NCBI GenBank assembly: GCA_903888395.1 | Contig: CAISTO010000167.1 | Coordinates: 1 to 17,061 of the forward strand | Origin: an uncultured Bacteroidota bacterium | GTDB taxonomy: Bacteria > Bacteroidota > Bacteroidia > UKL13-3 | Direction of reading: 5' to 3' | DNA length: 17,061 bases | Shown here: in pieces, positions 15,181 through 17,061 of the stretch | How positions within the stretch are numbered: position 1 is the stretch's first letter | How the letters are laid out: every line of letters begins with the position of its first letter | Notes under the pieces: model-generated | What the model saw: the letters and a program-made list of their open reading frames with translations, nothing else | Database searches by the model: none | What the model was told of the DNA's origin: nothing | Made by a program: the position numbers and the translations under genes

Positions 15181-16419
15181 TTATCCTTCTAAAAGAAAAC
15201 TACACGATTGAAGTGTGGGTTCATAGTGAATAGTAAATCCTTTATCTCGATGAATATTTTGATCGGGACGAATGATTTCATTCTCGTAAGACAAATAACT
15301 ACCTACATAATCAGGGGCTGAGCGATGAAAATCTTCTGCATTTCCAAATTGTAAAAAAGCTAATTTTGATAATTTGAAATCTACTGTATCAAAAGAATAA
15401 TCAAAATCAACAATGTTATCATGCTCTACAGTTATGTTTCGTTCCCGTGTTTTGTAGTCTAACAAATGAGTAGGCTCAATCCATTCGTTAAATAGTAAAA
15501 CGCCATTTGAAGCTTTATTAATGGTGTATCCATCACTTTCTTCCATTTCGAAATCAGCTCCATTTTTAGCCCAAAACTCTTTAGCCATTGCTACTGCTTT
15601 GGGGTCATCTTCTTCATCAACATACTGTTCTATTTCTCCCAAAAAATCTTTCAATGGTTGATTTGATACAATTTCTTTATCGTCAACTGTAATTGTAATT
15701 AAAGCATCATCTTCTATAATATTCACTTCTTCCCTAGACATATCTAAAATCTCTTCATAAAACTGAAGATGACTAGCATTGCCTTCTTTTACATTGTTTA
15801 AAAATTCTGATAATAATGGACAGTTTGAATTGAATTGTTCCATATCCATATTTTCTAGGAAAACTTCCATACCATCCCCATCATAAAGTGTCGCTTCATA
15901 GAACATCTTAACAAAATCGGACATTGTTTCAATGTCATCCTTTGCATAAGATATTGCTTTTTCACATTCGGCATAAGCTTCATCTCCTAAAATACCAAAC
16001 ATATAATTTGATATACGCCCACTGATGGTAATGGTGACATTATTTTCTATGCCCAAAGATGGAGCTTCGATTACAGTTTCATCTTCCTTAACCTTTGAAG
16101 AGATTTTATATCCTAAATTTTCTGCTAAAGCAATGAAATCAGCTATGTTTTCTCCCCATTGGTTAGAAATTACTACAATAATTTCATTTTTGATAGTAAG
16201 TGGTTCACGCATGTTAAAACGCTTAGCATCTTTAACTTCAGAATGCTTTCTGATAAACCCTAAAGAACCTTGAATTTCGTCTGGGAATACTTTTTGTAAC
16301 TCTTCAAAACTAGGATTATATTTCGCTGTATAATCTTTTACGATTTCAAAAACCAATTTTCTTTTATTCAAGTTTTCTCCAATACCTTCTAAAGTATACT
16401 TTGTAAAATCTTTTGCCAT
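15181..16419 (-). CDS. acidic protein with restriction-associated-like N-terminal domain, function unknown
   Basis: A 412-residue soluble protein with no signal peptide or membrane segment. Residues about 6-105 (KYTLEGIGENLNKRKLVFEI, then the pattern PSFEELQKVFPDEIQGS and VVISNQWG with a following NIADFIALAENLGYKI) resemble a domain I recall at the N-terminus of HNH-type and restriction-related proteins in many bacteria. This is from memory of the pattern, not a search. The remaining 300 residues are strongly acidic and unrecognised, with Asp/Glu clusters such as YVDEEDDPKA and helical segments around 165-230. No nuclease motif is visible. The ATG at 16419 comes 3 nt after the stop of the upstream gene, so the two are surely one transcription unit and probably functionally linked. 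Confidence 0.6.
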   Translation of the reverse strand: MAKDFTKYTLEGIGENLNKRKLVFEIVKDYTAKYNPSFEELQKVFPDEIQGSLGFIRKHSEVKDAKRFNMREPLTIKNEIIVVISNQWGENIADFIALAENLGYKISSKVKEDETVIEAPSLGIENNVTITISGRISNYMFGILGDEAYAECEKAISYAKDDIETMSDFVKMFYEATLYDGDGMEVFLENMDMEQFNSNCPLLSEFLNNVKEGNASHLQFYEEILDMSREEVNIIEDDALITITVDDKEIVSNQPLKDFLGEIEQYVDEEDDPKAVAMAKEFWAKNGADFEMEESDGYTINKASNGVLLFNEWIEPTHLLDYKTRERNITVEHDNIVDFDYSFDTVDFKLSKLAFLQFGNAEDFHRSAPDYVGSYLSYENEIIRPDQNIHRDKGFTIHYEPTLQSCSFLLEG

Positions 16420-16422
16420 TAT

Positions 16423-17061
16423 TTATTTTTTATTTAAAATTCTATTCACATTCCAAATTAACAACTCTTTATATACTGAGGATGTGGCTCCTCCAGAAAG
16501 CTGATTTGTAAGTATTACTGGAATACCTTTATAGTAATAACAACCATCTTGTTCATCTATTTTTTGATCTTTAAAAAACAAGTTTTGCTCTTTAAGTAAG
16601 CCCGATACAGTGGCGTTAAAAACAAAAATAATTTCCGGGTTTATTTCCGAGATTACATATTCCAAATGGCCAAAAACTTCTTGTAATAACTCATTTTTAA
16701 ATACTGAAATAACTTCTTTAGAATCTGTCTTTCGTATTTGAAACAAATCATAATGATATACATTTTCCTTAAAATTATTGTATTCATTTTTTTTCAACTG
16801 ACTAAAAAAGTTAGCTAAATGTTTAAAATATGGTATAGGCTTTTTTTCATTAACCCCATATTTTAACTCTTCTTGATAGCTAATTATGGCTTCTATTTTT
16901 TTTTCTCTTTCTTCTATATTTTTAGATCCTATAAAATCTTTAAATGTAAGTTTTCGTTCTTTTAGTATATCTTCAAAATCATTGGTTAAAGATGGATTTA
17001 ATCCTAATCCTTCTAGTATTATTGTTGGAGCTATGAGATAGGGGTTTGATGTCAATAATAT
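16423..17061 (-). CDS. uracil-DNA-glycosylase-like protein, 5' end beyond window
   Basis: The reading frame stays open to the window edge, so the N-terminus is not seen; a TTG at 17055 could start it but the true start may lie further right. The visible 210 residues (numbered from that TTG) have the look of the uracil-DNA glycosylase fold: ILEGLGLNPSL (14-23) matches the first active-site loop (G-x-N-P), HYDLFQIRKTD (101-111) a central strand, PEIIFVFNATVSGLL (130-144) the strand and helix before the C-terminal half, and GIPVILTNQLSGG (177-189) the late loop where classical enzymes have a His. That loop here has TNQLSGG and no His, so glycosylase activity is doubtful; it may bind DNA or nucleotides only. 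The overlap-like spacing (3 nt) with the 412-residue gene indicates a shared operon. Confidence 0.45.
   Translation of the reverse strand: MLLTSNPYLIAPTIILEGLGLNPSLTNDFEDILKERKLTFKDFIGSKNIEEREKKIEAIISYQEELKYGVNEKKPIPYFKHLANFFSQLKKNEYNNFKENVYHYDLFQIRKTDSKEVISVFKNELLQEVFGHLEYVISEINPEIIFVFNATVSGLLKEQNLFFKDQKIDEQDGCYYYKGIPVILTNQLSGGATSSVYKELLIWNVNRILNKK

Overview
The window looks like a chromosomal segment of a Bacteroidota bacterium. The DNA is AT-rich. Start codons lack Shine-Dalgarno sequences. Upstream regions carry matches to the Bacteroidota promoter (TTTG, about 19 nt, TAnnTTTG). Two proteins end in type IX secretion (T9SS) sorting domains, and a DUF4290 protein, typical of this phylum, is present. 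Genus cannot be read from the sequence.

Layout. 1-227: non-coding, with a degenerate heptamer tandem repeat. 228-3010 (+): aspartate kinase, then an exported TPR protein behind a good promoter and ended by a strong intrinsic terminator (3039-3069). 3070-3346: no gene, but a compact element of four hairpins with inverted-repeat ends (about 3171-3280), resembling a REP/REPIN or MITE-like repeat. 3347-5599 (+): DUF4290 protein with an Asn-rich tail, then an aldehyde dehydrogenase most like the 2-aminomuconate/2-hydroxymuconate semialdehyde class. 5670-7223 (-): ClsC-like phospholipase D lipoprotein, convergent with the dehydrogenase.

7495-13973 (+): a group of envelope or secreted hydrolases: a serine beta-lactamase-fold hydrolase with a C-terminal DUF3471-like domain, an AraC-family regulator with a TTG start, an M43 metalloprotease with a T9SS tail, and a second beta-lactamase-fold hydrolase, also with a T9SS tail. 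The regulator sits just before the protease, so local control is plausible but unproven. A frameshifted signal-peptide remnant follows at about 14015, then a bidirectional terminator (14144-14178).

14198-17061 (-): a closely packed leftward group, read from the right edge: a uracil-DNA-glycosylase-like protein (cut by the window edge), a 412-residue acidic protein with an N-terminal domain resembling one I associate with restriction or nuclease proteins, two unrecognised proteins of 68 and 66 residues, and a HAD-family 5'(3')-deoxyribonucleotidase-like protein with a TTG start 1 nt after its neighbour's stop. This is the least ordinary part of the window. It has the look of an accessory cassette touching deoxynucleotide/uracil chemistry, but the function is inference only.
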